Source: Microbacterium atlanticum (GTDB lineage: Bacteria > Actinomycetota > Actinomycetes > Actinomycetales > Microbacteriaceae). From it: DNA of 64,000 nucleotides. Both the position numbers and the translations under genes were made by a program. Positions 19,583-29,158 of the stretch are shown here, one piece after another. Location: NCBI RefSeq assembly GCF_015277815.1, contig NZ_CP063813.1, forward strand, positions 3,162,001-3,226,000, given 5' to 3'. Numbering within the stretch: position 1 is the stretch's first letter; every line of letters begins with the position of its first letter. The notes below the pieces were generated by a model. That model searched no databases and was not told the origin of the DNA. It saw only the letters and a list, made by a program, of their open reading frames with translations.

Positions 19583-19689
19583 GCGCCGGGCGACACGACC
19601 AGACCCGCCGCCTGAGCGCCGGGCGACACGACCGGACCCGCCGCCTGAGCGCCGGGCGGCACCACCGGACCCGCCCCTTGAGAGCCGAG
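19558..19689. repeat. 33-bp tandem repeat, four units, starting inside the LacI gene
   Basis: Four head-to-tail 33-bp units lie at 19558-19590, 19591-19623, 19624-19656 and 19657-19689. The first three differ at only one or two bases; the fourth is diverged. Unit 1 contains the last codons and TGA of the LacI gene. Each later unit therefore carries a copy of that stop in the same frame. The array ends 21 nt before the stop of the minus-strand gene at 19711. Confidence 0.92.
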
Positions 19690-19710
19690 AACCGACGGCA
19701 CCGCCCGCGG

Positions 19711-20436
19711 TCAGCGGTCACCGGTGACCGCATCGCCCTCATACACGTAGACGACGACGTGGCCGTTCAGAAGCACGAACCGGACGAAGTCGCGGCGCGG
19801 CGCGTCGTCGACGAGCAGCTCCACCGACGCGCCGGCGCCGTAGGGTGCGCAGCCCTCCGCACCGCTGCCCAGGCCGAGGGCGCGGTGAGGCTCCCTGATG
19901 ACGAGACACATCGTCCCGAAGCGCGAGCGTCCGCTCCAGACCGCCAGCCCGTCGAAGCCGTCGTAGCGGCGCAGTTCGGCGGCCGAGAGGCCCATCCGGC
20001 CGAGGACGCCGTGAGGATCCACCGGCGCCGCACCCCGCGGCAGCGGCGCGAGCACGGCCTCCGGGCCGGTGGCGGTGCGTGTCGGCAGGTGGTCCACCGG
20101 CGAGGACGTCGAGGCCGCGAACGCCGCGAACACGACGACGGATGCCGCAGCCACGGCAGCCGCCGCCGATCGCCGTCGCGGGCGCACAGCGGCGCCCGCC
20201 GGCGCTCCCCCGTCCTCCGCCGCGTCGATCGGGCCAGCGTCGCCCGGCACGTCAGGGCGCGCGTTGGTCCGGGCGGCGACCGTGCGGCGCCGCCGGTCCG
20301 CGGCCTCCAGCTCCTCCAGCCGCGCCTGCGCCGACGGGTCATCCCCGATGTCGGCATCGGGCCCGTAGGCGCGGCGCCGCAGGCGCTCCAGCTCGTCCGC
20401 GTCCGCTGAATGGTCCGACCACCGCGGGCCTTCCAT
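19711..20436 (-). CDS. Single-pass membrane protein of unknown function
   Basis: A 241-residue protein. Residues 1-60 are charged and probably helical (DELERLRRRAYGPD, ARLEELEAADRRRR). An arginine-rich patch precedes one membrane helix (about 91-109), and an extracellular domain of about 130 residues follows. The layout recalls anti-sigma factors or sensor proteins, but I see no diagnostic motif. ATG 20436 is preferred over an ATG 9 nt upstream because GATAAT lies exactly 7 nt before it, as in other leaderless genes of the window. It is transcribed away from the 20561 operon. A real gene by codon bias; function unknown. Confidence 0.7.
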   Translation of the reverse strand: MEGPRWSDHSADADELERLRRRAYGPDADIGDDPSAQARLEELEAADRRRRTVAARTNARPDVPGDAGPIDAAEDGGAPAGAAVRPRRRSAAAAVAAASVVVFAAFAASTSSPVDHLPTRTATGPEAVLAPLPRGAAPVDPHGVLGRMGLSAAELRRYDGFDGLAVWSGRSRFGTMCLVIREPHRALGLGSGAEGCAPYGAGASVELLVDDAPRRDFVRFVLLNGHVVVYVYEGDAVTGDR

Positions 20437-20443
20437 GCGGCCC

Positions 20444-20449
20444 ATTATC
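20444..20449 (-). promoter_or_regulatory. Leaderless -10 box of the 20436 gene
   Basis: GATAAT on the minus strand, 7 nt before ATG 20436, close to the TATAAT consensus. No ribosome-binding site is visible. Confidence 0.5.
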
Positions 20450-20528
20450 CGCGCGGCGGGCAGGCACCGGAAGCCCGGTCGTGACGCCGCTGCAACCCGC
20501 GGGCCGGCCGCACCGCCGGCTCTCATGC

Positions 20529-20548
20529 TAGGCTGAGAAAACGTTTCC
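20529..20548 (+). promoter_or_regulatory. Promoter and AAACGTTT-type operator of the uronate operon
   Basis: TAGGCT at 20529-20534 is the -10 box. GAAAACGTTTCC at 20537-20548 contains the perfect palindrome AAACGTTT and lies over the expected start. GGAGGAG follows as ribosome-binding site for ATG 20561. The AAACGTTT centre resembles one of the two sites at 3174, and no LacI gene in the window has it in its own promoter, so the regulator may be encoded elsewhere. Confidence 0.6.
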
Positions 20549-20560
20549 TGGAGGAGTCAC

Positions 20561-21924
<1,364 letters not shown>

Positions 21925-21928
<4 letters not shown>

Positions 21929-22899
21929 GCCGCATCGCCGTCACCGGTGGCGCGGGGCGCCTCGGCCGCAGCCTGGTCGCCGGACTCGCCGCCGCGGGCC
22001 ACGAGCTGGTGTCGCTCGACCGCGCCGTCTCGGACGCGCCGGAGCTCGCCGGCGTGCAGCAGATCGCGGCGGACCTGACGGAGACGGATGCCGCCACCCG
22101 CGCGATCGCCGGCTCGCAGGCCGATGCGCTCATCCACCTCGCCGCGATCGCCGTGCCGTTCAGCGCGCCCGAAGACGTGATCCTCCGCACCAACGCGACG
22201 CTGGCGCTGAACGTGCTGTCGGCGGGGGTCGCGGCGGGGATCCCGAAGATCGTCACGGCGTCCAGCCCGACCGTGCTGGGCTACGGCGCGCCGACCGGCT
22301 GGCTGCCCGACCGCTTCCCGCTCGATGAGCAGACCACGCCCCGGCCGTGGAACGCCTACGCGCTGTCGAAGCACCTCGCCGAGCAGACGATCGCGATGCT
22401 CGCACGCCAGACCGGCGATGCGGTCCGCTTCGCGGCGTTCCGCCCCTGCTACGTCATCGCCCCGGAGGAGTGGCGCGGCGCGCCGACGCAGCAGGGGCAC
22501 ACCGTGGCGGAGCGCCTGAACGATCCTGCCCTCTCCGCCCCGGCCCTCTTCAACTACGTCGACGCGCGGGACGTGGCGGCCTTCGTCGACACGCTGCTGC
22601 TCGCGCTGCCCGAGATCCCGAACGCCGAGGTGTTCTTCGTCGGCGCCGACGACGCCCTCGCGCGCCGGCCGCTCGCCGAGCTGCTGCCGCAGTTCGTCCC
22701 CGGGACCGACGACCTCGCCGCAGGACTCACCGGCAGCGCTCCCGCGTTCTCCAACGCGAAGGCGCGGCGCGTGCTCGGCTGGCGACCCGCCCATTCCTGG
22801 CGCGGCGAGCTCGGTGAGCGCACGGCCGGCAGCGAGTCGGCCGAGCCGGCGGCGAGCCACCCCTTCCCCGACCTCGCCCGAAAGGACGTGCTGGCGTGA
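21925..22899 (+). CDS. NAD-dependent epimerase/dehydratase family protein, candidate uronate dehydrogenase
   Basis: A 324-residue extended short-chain dehydrogenase. The cofactor motif is VTGGAGRLG (residues 6-14), HLAAIAVP follows in strand 4, and the catalytic YALSK tyrosine and lysine lie in WNAYALSKHLAEQ. It is somewhat longer than characterised bacterial uronate dehydrogenases (about 265). In this operon, with KdgD, an enolase-family dehydratase and an aldehyde dehydrogenase downstream, oxidation of galacturonate or glucuronate to the aldarolactone is the most economical role. That is context-based; a sugar epimerase role remains possible. ATG overlaps the upstream stop. Confidence 0.8.
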
Positions 22900-23795
22900 T
22901 CTTCGACGGCATCCTCTTCTTCCCGGTCACGCCGTTCGACGCGCAGGGTCGCATCGAAGAGGACGTGCTGCGCACGCACATCGCCACCACGCTCGAGCAC
23001 GCGCCCGGCGGTGTGTTCCCGGCGTGCGGCACGGGTGAGTTCCACGCGCTGTCGACCGAGGAGGCGACGCGCGTCGTGCACGTCGCGGCCGAGACCGTGG
23101 CGGGCCGGGTGCCGGTCGTCGCCGGCACGGGCGGTCCGCTGGGGCACGCGACGACGCTCGCGCGGGCGGCCGCCGACGCCGGCGCCGACGCACTGCTCGT
23201 GCTGCCGCCGTACCTCGTCGGCGGCCCCCAGGCGGGACTCGTCGCCTATGTGGAAGCGGTGGCCGCGGCATCCGATCTCCCCGTCGTGATCTACCATCGC
23301 GGCACGGCGCAGTACTCCGTCGAGTCGGTGCGGCGTCTGGCCCGCAACCCGAAGGTCGTCGGCTTCAAGGACGGCGTCGGGGACGTCGGCCTCGCGCAGC
23401 AGATCGTGCGCGCGGTCGCGGCCGAGGGACGCGACGACTTCGCCTTCTTCAACGGGCTGCTGACCGCCGAGCTCACGCAGGGCGCGTACCGGGGCATCGG
23501 CATCCCGCTGTACTCGTCGGCCGCCTTCGCCATGATCCCCGAGGTGGCGAACGCGTACTACCGCGCGTACGTCGACGGCGACGAGGAGCGCCGCGCCGCG
23601 CTGCTCGACGGCTTCTACGCGCCGCTGGTGCAGCTGCGCGACGAGACCCCGGGCTTCGGCGTCGCGCTCATCAAGGCCGGCCTGCGCCTCGGCGGGCTGC
23701 CCGTCGGCTCGGTGCGCGCGCCTCTCGTCGACCCGACGCCCACGCAGGAGGAGCGCCTCACCGAGATCCTCGCGGCCGGGCGGGCGCTGCTGTGA
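22896..23795 (+). CDS. kdgD: 5-dehydro-4-deoxyglucarate dehydratase (KdgD-type)
   Basis: A 299-residue class I lyase of the DapA superfamily. KdgD-type features include FFPVTPFDAQG, ACGTGEFHALS, VIYHRGTAQYS, the Schiff-base lysine Lys158 in VVGFKDGVGD, and FFNGLLTAELTQGAYRGIG. The enzyme converts 5-keto-4-deoxyglucarate to 2-oxoglutarate semialdehyde, with loss of water and CO2. GTG 22896 overlaps the upstream stop by 4 nt. The next two genes supply the preceding dehydration and the following oxidation. Confidence 0.86.
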   Translation: MIFDGILFFPVTPFDAQGRIEEDVLRTHIATTLEHAPGGVFPACGTGEFHALSTEEATRVVHVAAETVAGRVPVVAGTGGPLGHATTLARAAADAGADALLVLPPYLVGGPQAGLVAYVEAVAAASDLPVVIYHRGTAQYSVESVRRLARNPKVVGFKDGVGDVGLAQQIVRAVAAEGRDDFAFFNGLLTAELTQGAYRGIGIPLYSSAAFAMIPEVANAYYRAYVDGDEERRAALLDGFYAPLVQLRDETPGFGVALIKAGLRLGGLPVGSVRAPLVDPTPTQEERLTEILAAGRALL

Positions 23796-24928
23796 CGAAC
23801 CTCCCCGGCGCGCTGGCGGCGGCGTCGGATGCGGCGCCGGAGGCCACCATCGCGGCCTTCGAAGCGCGACTGATCCGCGTGGCGCTCACCCGACCCTGGG
23901 CGGCGGACGTCACCGCGGTCGGCGTGATCGCGACCCACGTCGTGCGCTCGGACGGCGCCGAGGGCTGGGGGTTCTCGTGGACGCCGCAGATCGGGGCCGC
24001 AGCGGTGCACGCCCTGCTGGTCCACGACATCACCGCGTTCGCGATCGGCCGCCCGGCTGACCCCGGATCGGAGTGGCTCGCGCTGTGGGAGCACCTGCAC
24101 GAGGCGGGCGGCGGCGGGGTGACGACGATCGCGATGGCGGGACTGAACCTGGCGCTGTGGGATGCGGCGGCCCGCGCCGCCGGCACATCGCTCACCGGCT
24201 TCCTCGGCGCGCAGCGCAAGCGCGTGCGCGCCTACGGCTCGGGCGTGAACCTGCACTACACGCTCGATGAGCTGGTCGCCCAGGCGGGCCGCTGGGTGGA
24301 GGCGGGGTTCGACGCGGTGAAGGTGAAGGTCGGCGGACCCGACGTCGCCGAAGACCTCGACCGTCTGCGCGCGGTGCGCGACGTGATCGGACCCGACCGG
24401 GCGCTCATGATCGACGCCAACCAGCGCTGGGACCTCGACCGCGCGACGCGCTCGATCGACGTGCTGGCCGAGGTCTCGCCCGCATGGATCGAGGAGCCGC
24501 TGCGCGCCGACGACCTGCACGGGCACATCGAGCTCTCGAAGCGGCTCGCCGCCGCGAGCGGCATCCCCCTCGCGGTCGGCGAGAACCTCCACACCGTGTT
24601 CCGGTTCGACGACTTCCTCCGCACCGGAGCCGCGCAGATCGTCCAGCCCAACATCGTGCGCGTGGGCGGCATCACCCCGTTCCTCGGGATCGCCGCGATC
24701 GCCGCCGAGTACGGCGCCGCCCTGCATCCGCATCTCCTCCCCGAGCTGTCCGGCCAGGTCGCGCTGTGCCTGCGGGCCGTCTCCGGCGTCGCGGAGCCCA
24801 TGGTCGAGGACGTCGAAGACGCCGGCTTCGGCGCGCTCGGCGCCCTCCTCGACGACTCGCCCATCCGCATCGCCCGCGGCTCGCTCACCGAGGTCGACCA
24901 CCGCGGCCTCGGCATCCGCTTCTCATGA
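23792..24928 (+). CDS. Enolase-superfamily sugar-acid dehydratase or cycloisomerase (mandelate racemase subgroup)
   Basis: A 378-residue enzyme. The catalytic set is visible: KVK at residues 177-179, metal ligands Asp208 (DANQRW), Glu234 (WIEEPL) and Glu264 (GENLH), and His312/His314 in LHPHLLPE. This is the mandelate-racemase arrangement, whose members dehydrate aldarates and aldonates or open galactarolactone (Gci). With KdgD next to it, the product should be a 3-deoxy- or 4-deoxy-keto-aldarate. I cannot tell glucarate, galactarate or lactone as substrate. GTG overlaps the KdgD stop. Confidence 0.87.
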   Translation: MTNLPGALAAASDAAPEATIAAFEARLIRVALTRPWAADVTAVGVIATHVVRSDGAEGWGFSWTPQIGAAAVHALLVHDITAFAIGRPADPGSEWLALWEHLHEAGGGGVTTIAMAGLNLALWDAAARAAGTSLTGFLGAQRKRVRAYGSGVNLHYTLDELVAQAGRWVEAGFDAVKVKVGGPDVAEDLDRLRAVRDVIGPDRALMIDANQRWDLDRATRSIDVLAEVSPAWIEEPLRADDLHGHIELSKRLAAASGIPLAVGENLHTVFRFDDFLRTGAAQIVQPNIVRVGGITPFLGIAAIAAEYGAALHPHLLPELSGQVALCLRAVSGVAEPMVEDVEDAGFGALGALLDDSPIRIARGSLTEVDHRGLGIRFS

Positions 24929-24963
24929 CCTCTCCCCCGCCTCCGCGCGAAAGGACATCCGCG

Positions 24964-26421
24964 ATGACCACCGCCACCACCACCTCGGCGACCGAGCTCG
25001 ACGCCCTCGCCTCTGCCGCCGCCGCGGCCGCCCCCGTCTGGCGGGCGGCGGATGCCGCGACCCGCGCGTCGTGGCTGCGGGCCGCTGCCGACGCGCTCGA
25101 CGCGCACGTCGATGAGCTCGTCGCGGTCGCCGACGAGGAGACCCGCCTCGGCGAGACGCGGCTGCGCGGCGAGGTCGGACGCACCACGGGCCAGCTGCGA
25201 CTGTTCGCGACCGTGGTCGAGGAGGGCTCGTACCTCGAGCTGACCGTCGACGACGCCGACCCGTCGGCGGTGCCCCCGCGTCCCGAACTGCGTCGGCTGC
25301 TCGTCGGCGTCGGGCCGGTGGCGGTGTTCTCGGCGTCGAACTTCCCGTTCGCGTTCTCGGTCGCCGGGGGCGACACCTCCTCGGCGCTGGCCGCCGGCAA
25401 CCCGGTCATCGTCAAGGCGCACTCGGGGCATCCCCGGCTCTCACAGCGCACCGCCGAGATCGTCGCCGGCGCGCTCGTGGACGCCGGCGCGCCCGAGGGC
25501 TCGCTCGCGCTCGTGACGGGCCGCGAAGCCGGCAACGTGCTGGTGCAGCATCCGCTCATCCGGGCCGCCGGGTTCACCGGATCGCTCGGCGGCGGCCGTG
25601 CGCTGTTCGACCTCGCGGCCGGCCGCCCCGACCCCATCCCGTTCTACGGCGAGCTGGGGTCGCTGAACCCGGTCGTGATCACCCGGGCGGCGGTGGCCGC
25701 CCGCGGCGAGATCCTCGCACAGGGGCTCGTCGGCTCGTTCACGCTCGGCGTCGGCCAGTTCTGCACGAAGCCCGGCGTCGTGTTCGTGCCCGAGGGCGCG
25801 GGATTCGAGGGGCTCGTCGCCGGATTCGCCACGGGTGCCGCCGGCGGACCGCTGCTCACCGACCGCATCACCGAGGCCTTCCCGTCGGGGATCGAGCACC
25901 TCGAGTCCGACCCGTCGGTCGCGGTCGTCGCGCAGGGCCTCCCCGCGGAGCCGGGGTCGGCGCGTCCGGTGGTGCTGTCTACGGATGCCGCGTCCGTCGC
26001 CGCCCGGCCCGACACGCTGCTCGAGGAGTGCTTCGGTCCCGTCACCCTGCTCGCGCGCTACTCCTCGGCCGAGGAGCTGCACGCCGCGCTGCAGGCGGTG
26101 CCCGGCTCGCTCACGGCGACGCTGCACGCCGAGGCATCCGACGATGTCACCGCCGTGGTCGAGGTGCTCGCGCGCAAGGCCGGACGCGTGCTCTTCTCGG
26201 GCTGGCCGACCGGCGTCGCGGTGACGTGGTCGCAGCAGCACGGCGGCCCGTGGCCCGCCACGACGTCGCTGCACACCTCGGTCGGCGCGACGGCGATCCG
26301 CCGCTTCCTGCGCCCCGTGGTCTACCAGGACGCGCCGGCGGCGCTGCTTCCCGACGTGCTCCGCGACGAGTCCCTCGCGGCGCTCCCGCACCGCCGCAAC
26401 GGCGTGCTGCGCGTGCCCTGA
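24964..26421 (+). CDS. 2-oxoglutarate semialdehyde (2,5-dioxovalerate) dehydrogenase
   Basis: A 485-residue NAD(P)-dependent aldehyde dehydrogenase of the type that follows KdgD. Motifs: SNFPFAFSVAGGDTSSALAAG, the general base Glu230 in ELGSLNPV, the nucleophile Cys267 in GQFCTKPG, and the C-terminal GWPTGVAVTWSQQHGGPWPATT segment typical of ketoglutarate-semialdehyde enzymes. It yields 2-oxoglutarate, completing the route into the citric acid cycle. ATG 24964 has AAAGGA upstream. It is the last gene of the operon, followed by a terminator-type hairpin. Confidence 0.88.
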   Translation: MTTATTTSATELDALASAAAAAAPVWRAADAATRASWLRAAADALDAHVDELVAVADEETRLGETRLRGEVGRTTGQLRLFATVVEEGSYLELTVDDADPSAVPPRPELRRLLVGVGPVAVFSASNFPFAFSVAGGDTSSALAAGNPVIVKAHSGHPRLSQRTAEIVAGALVDAGAPEGSLALVTGREAGNVLVQHPLIRAAGFTGSLGGGRALFDLAAGRPDPIPFYGELGSLNPVVITRAAVAARGEILAQGLVGSFTLGVGQFCTKPGVVFVPEGAGFEGLVAGFATGAAGGPLLTDRITEAFPSGIEHLESDPSVAVVAQGLPAEPGSARPVVLSTDAASVAARPDTLLEECFGPVTLLARYSSAEELHAALQAVPGSLTATLHAEASDDVTAVVEVLARKAGRVLFSGWPTGVAVTWSQQHGGPWPATTSLHTSVGATAIRRFLRPVVYQDAPAALLPDVLRDESLAALPHRRNGVLRVP

Positions 26422-26437
26422 GCCCGGTTCCGTCGCT

Positions 26438-26455
26438 CCGGCGCGTCTGCGCCGG
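26438..26455. terminator. Bidirectional hairpin between convergent genes
   Basis: CCGGCGC and GCGCCGG form a perfect 7-bp stem with loop GTCT. It lies between the aldehyde dehydrogenase stop (26421) and the stop of the minus-strand glycerate kinase (26477). No T-run follows on either strand, as is usual in such genomes. Confidence 0.55.
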
Positions 26456-26476
26456 TTCTGGGGGACGGCGCGGGGG

Positions 26477-27613
26477 TCACGGGCGAGGCAGCGCCCAGGC
26501 GAGTGCGGCGCCGGCCTCCTCGAGCCAGCGGCGCGCGTCGGCCATCGCGGCCGTCGCGGATCCGGAGAGGTCGGTGAGCGAGGCGGTCGCCGCGAAGCCC
26601 GACACGTCGGCGTCGGCGGCGATCCGTCCGGCGACGAGCATCACGGGCACGCCGGCGGCCGCCGCGATCGCGCCCACGTGCGCGGGCACCTTGCCCGCCG
26701 CCGACTGCCCGTCGTACGACCCCTCGCCGGTGAGGACGACGGATGCCGCCGCCACCGCGGTCCCGAGACCCACGAGCTCCGCGACCGCCGCCGATCCCGG
26801 CACGAGGTCCGCTCCCCACGCGAGCAGGCCGAAGCCCGTGCCGCCGGCGGCGCCCGTGCCCGGAGTCGCGGCGTCGATGCCGGCGAACGCGTCGAGCGCG
26901 GCCAGCCGCGCGAGGCCGGCGTCCAGCTCGACGACGTCGTCGGGGCTCGCACCCTTCTGCGGGCCGAAGACCGCCGCCGCGCCGAGCGGTCCGAGGAGCG
27001 GGTTCGTCACGTCGCTGAGCACCGTCACGCCGTCTGGCGGGAGCGCCGCCAGTTCCGACAGGTCGGCCGACGCCACCCCGGCGAGCCCGCGCGCGCCGTC
27101 GGCGACGGGTTGCCCCGTGGCATCCGTGAATCGCGCCCCCAGCGCGGTCAGCATGCCGACGCCGCCGTCGGTGGATGAGCTCGAGCCGATTCCCAGCACC
27201 AGCCGCGACACGCCGTGCGCGAGTGCGGCGGCTATCGCCTCGCCGAACCCGCGGGTGTGGGCACCGAACGCCCGCAGCCGCGGCGGGGTGCCGAGCAGCT
27301 CGATCCCGCTGGTGCTCGCGAGCTCGACGACGCCGGTTCCGCCCGGTGCGTCGACGGTCGGCGGCAGGAGAGCCCAGGATGCCTCGACCGGCGCGTCCTC
27401 CGGACCGGTGACGGTGACCGGCATCCGTCGGGCGCCTGGCACCGCGGCGAGGAACGCATCGACGGTGCCCTCGCCGCCGTCCGCCATCGGCAGCAGGCGG
27501 ACGGCGTCTTGGGGCCGCTCCCGCCGCCATCCGTTCGCGAGCGCGTCCGCGGCGGCCGCAGCGGCGACCGTGCCCTTGAACGAGTCCGGGGCGATCACGA
27601 CGGTTTGTGCCAT
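26477..27613 (-). CDS. Glycerate kinase (GlxK/GarK family)
   Basis: A 378-residue kinase that phosphorylates D-glycerate. Family marks: VVIAPDSFKGT at the N-terminus, LLPMADGGEGTVDAF, GIGSSSSTDGGVGML, and VVLTGEGSYDGQSAAGKVPAHV near the C-terminus. ATG 27613 has AGGAG 8 nt upstream. It converges on the uronate operon. Glycerate kinases often end the alternative aldarate route through tartronate semialdehyde, but no aldolase or reductase for that route is present here, so a functional link to the operon is only suggestive. Confidence 0.9.
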   Translation of the reverse strand: MAQTVVIAPDSFKGTVAAAAAADALANGWRRERPQDAVRLLPMADGGEGTVDAFLAAVPGARRMPVTVTGPEDAPVEASWALLPPTVDAPGGTGVVELASTSGIELLGTPPRLRAFGAHTRGFGEAIAAALAHGVSRLVLGIGSSSSTDGGVGMLTALGARFTDATGQPVADGARGLAGVASADLSELAALPPDGVTVLSDVTNPLLGPLGAAAVFGPQKGASPDDVVELDAGLARLAALDAFAGIDAATPGTGAAGGTGFGLLAWGADLVPGSAAVAELVGLGTAVAAASVVLTGEGSYDGQSAAGKVPAHVGAIAAAAGVPVMLVAGRIAADADVSGFAATASLTDLSGSATAAMADARRWLEEAGAALAWALPRP

Positions 27614-27683
27614 GGCGTCATTCTCCTGGGGCAGGGTGCGGTCCGCGCCGGTCACGGTGCGGGCGCGGGCGGGTTCGGCGAGC

Positions 27684-27713
27684 GGAAAGCGTTGTCCGAT
27701 CCGATCATGATCG
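27684..27713. promoter_or_regulatory. LacI-like site and 12-bp palindrome in the glycerate kinase/galE gap
   Basis: GGAAAGCGTTGTCC at 27684-27697 differs from the 13922 operator at two positions. CGATCATGATCG at 27702-27713 is a perfect 12-bp palindrome right next to it. The gap 27614-27907 separates divergent genes, so either site could control both. I see no convincing -10 box for galE, and nothing else in this gap. Confidence 0.4.
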
Positions 27714-27907
27714 TAGTCGCGAATCCGTCCGTGGCGCAGTGGCGGCGGCCGCGAGCGGCGCTCGTCGCGGACGGGCGACTGCGCGGGATGTCGCTGCGCG
27801 GGACGCGGCATCCGTTCTCCCGCTTCTGCCCGCTCGGATCACGCCGGTCGGGCGAACCCGGCAGAATGGGGACGGCGCCGCTCGGCGACCCCGACCCCCG
27901 GAGTGAC

Positions 27908-28885
27908 ATGACCTGGCTCGTGACCGGAGGCGCCGGCTACATCGGCGCCCACATCGTCCGCGCTCTCGACGGCGCGGGCCTGACGCCCGTCGTGATCGAC
28001 GACCTCTCCAGCGGCCACGCGGCCTTCGTGCCCGCGGGCGTGCCGTTCGTGCGCGGGTCGATCCTCGACCGCGACCTCGTCGAGCGCACGCTGCGCGAGC
28101 ACGACGTCGAGGGCGTGATCCACCTCGCGGGGTTCAAGTACGCCGGGGTGTCGGTGCAGCGTCCACTGCACACCTACGCCCAGAACGTCGAGGGCACCCG
28201 CGTGCTCCTCGAGTCGATGCAGGCCGCCGGTGTCGCCAACCTGGTCTTCTCGTCTTCGGCGGCGGTCTACGGCACGCCCGACGTGCCGCTGGTCACCGAG
28301 GACCTGCCCAAGCGGCCCGCGTCGCCGTACGGCGAGTCCAAGCTCATCGGCGAGTGGATGATCCGCGATCAGGCGGTGGCCACCGCCGACGACGAGCGCC
28401 CGCTCCGCCACACCGCGCTGCGCTACTTCAACGTGGTCGGCTCCGGCGACCCGGCCGTCTACGACACCAGCCCCCACAACCTGTTCCCGCTGGTGTTCGA
28501 GGCGCTCCTCGAGGGCCGCACGCCCCGTATCAACGGCGACGACTACGACACCCCGGACGGCACGAACGTGCGCGACTACGTCCACGTCGCCGACATCGCC
28601 GCGGCGCACGTCGCCGCCGCGCAACGGCTGCTCGCCGGCCGGCCGATCGAGCCCGCCTACAACCTCGGCTCGCAGAACGGCCTGAGCGTGCGCGAGATCA
28701 TGGACGCGATGGCCCGCGTCACCGGCATCGACTTCACGCCCGAGATCGCGCCGCGGCGCCCGGGCGACCCCGACCGCATCGTCGCCACGGGCGACCTCGC
28801 CGCGCGCGACCTCGACTGGAAGAACCGGTACTCGGTCGACGAGATGGTCCGAAGCGGCTGGGAGGCCCGCCGCGCCGCCGGCTGA
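27908..28885 (+). CDS. galE: UDP-glucose 4-epimerase
   Basis: A 325-residue NAD-dependent epimerase that interconverts UDP-galactose and UDP-glucose, the last Leloir step. GGAGYIGAH (residues 7-15) binds NAD; SSSAAVYG supplies the serine; Tyr141 and Lys145 in SPYGESK are catalytic; ALRYFNVVGSGDP and NLGSQNGLSVREI are typical. ATG 27908 begins the conserved fold exactly. It is separated from galT-galK by a convergent LacI gene, so galE is not in the galTK operon here. Confidence 0.93.
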   Translation: MTWLVTGGAGYIGAHIVRALDGAGLTPVVIDDLSSGHAAFVPAGVPFVRGSILDRDLVERTLREHDVEGVIHLAGFKYAGVSVQRPLHTYAQNVEGTRVLLESMQAAGVANLVFSSSAAVYGTPDVPLVTEDLPKRPASPYGESKLIGEWMIRDQAVATADDERPLRHTALRYFNVVGSGDPAVYDTSPHNLFPLVFEALLEGRTPRINGDDYDTPDGTNVRDYVHVADIAAAHVAAAQRLLAGRPIEPAYNLGSQNGLSVREIMDAMARVTGIDFTPEIAPRRPGDPDRIVATGDLAARDLDWKNRYSVDEMVRSGWEARRAAG

Positions 28886-28939
28886 GCGCGCCGGGTTGCG
28901 GAGGTTGCACGTCCTGCGGCGTCGGGCCGCGCGAGGTGG

Positions 28940-29113
28940 CACGTCGTGACACCCGAACACCGGCCCAATCGCTTCAGGTGGCACGACACGCCGCGGCCCG
29001 CGCCGCGAAGCCGCACGTCGTGGCACCTGAACACCGACGCAATCGCTTCGAGTGGCACGACACGCCGCAGGCCGGGTCGCGAAGCGGCACGTCGTGGCAC
29101 CCGAACACCGGCC
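28940..29113. repeat. 74-bp tandem repeat, about 2.3 units
   Basis: Units begin with CACGTCGTG at 28940, 29014 and 29088, giving a 74-bp period; the third unit is cut short. Within each unit CACGTCGTG and a later GGCACGACAC-type segment are partly inverted copies, so stem-loops can form. The array fills the gap between the convergent galE and LacI genes (28886-29158) and may serve as their terminator. Units are imperfect but clearly related. Confidence 0.85.
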
Positions 29114-29158
29114 CAGCGCCTCCGAGAGCGAGCGCGAGCCGGCGCGGCGAGCCCCGGC

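Noticed and set aside
19420..19701. Minus-strand frame with a repeated GAQAAGP-type peptide
   Set aside because: It is only the reverse reading of the 33-bp repeat array and the LacI gene end; no start signal.
28940..29113. Possible CRISPR array
   Set aside because: Only 2.3 imperfect 74-bp units without distinct spacers, and no cas genes nearby.
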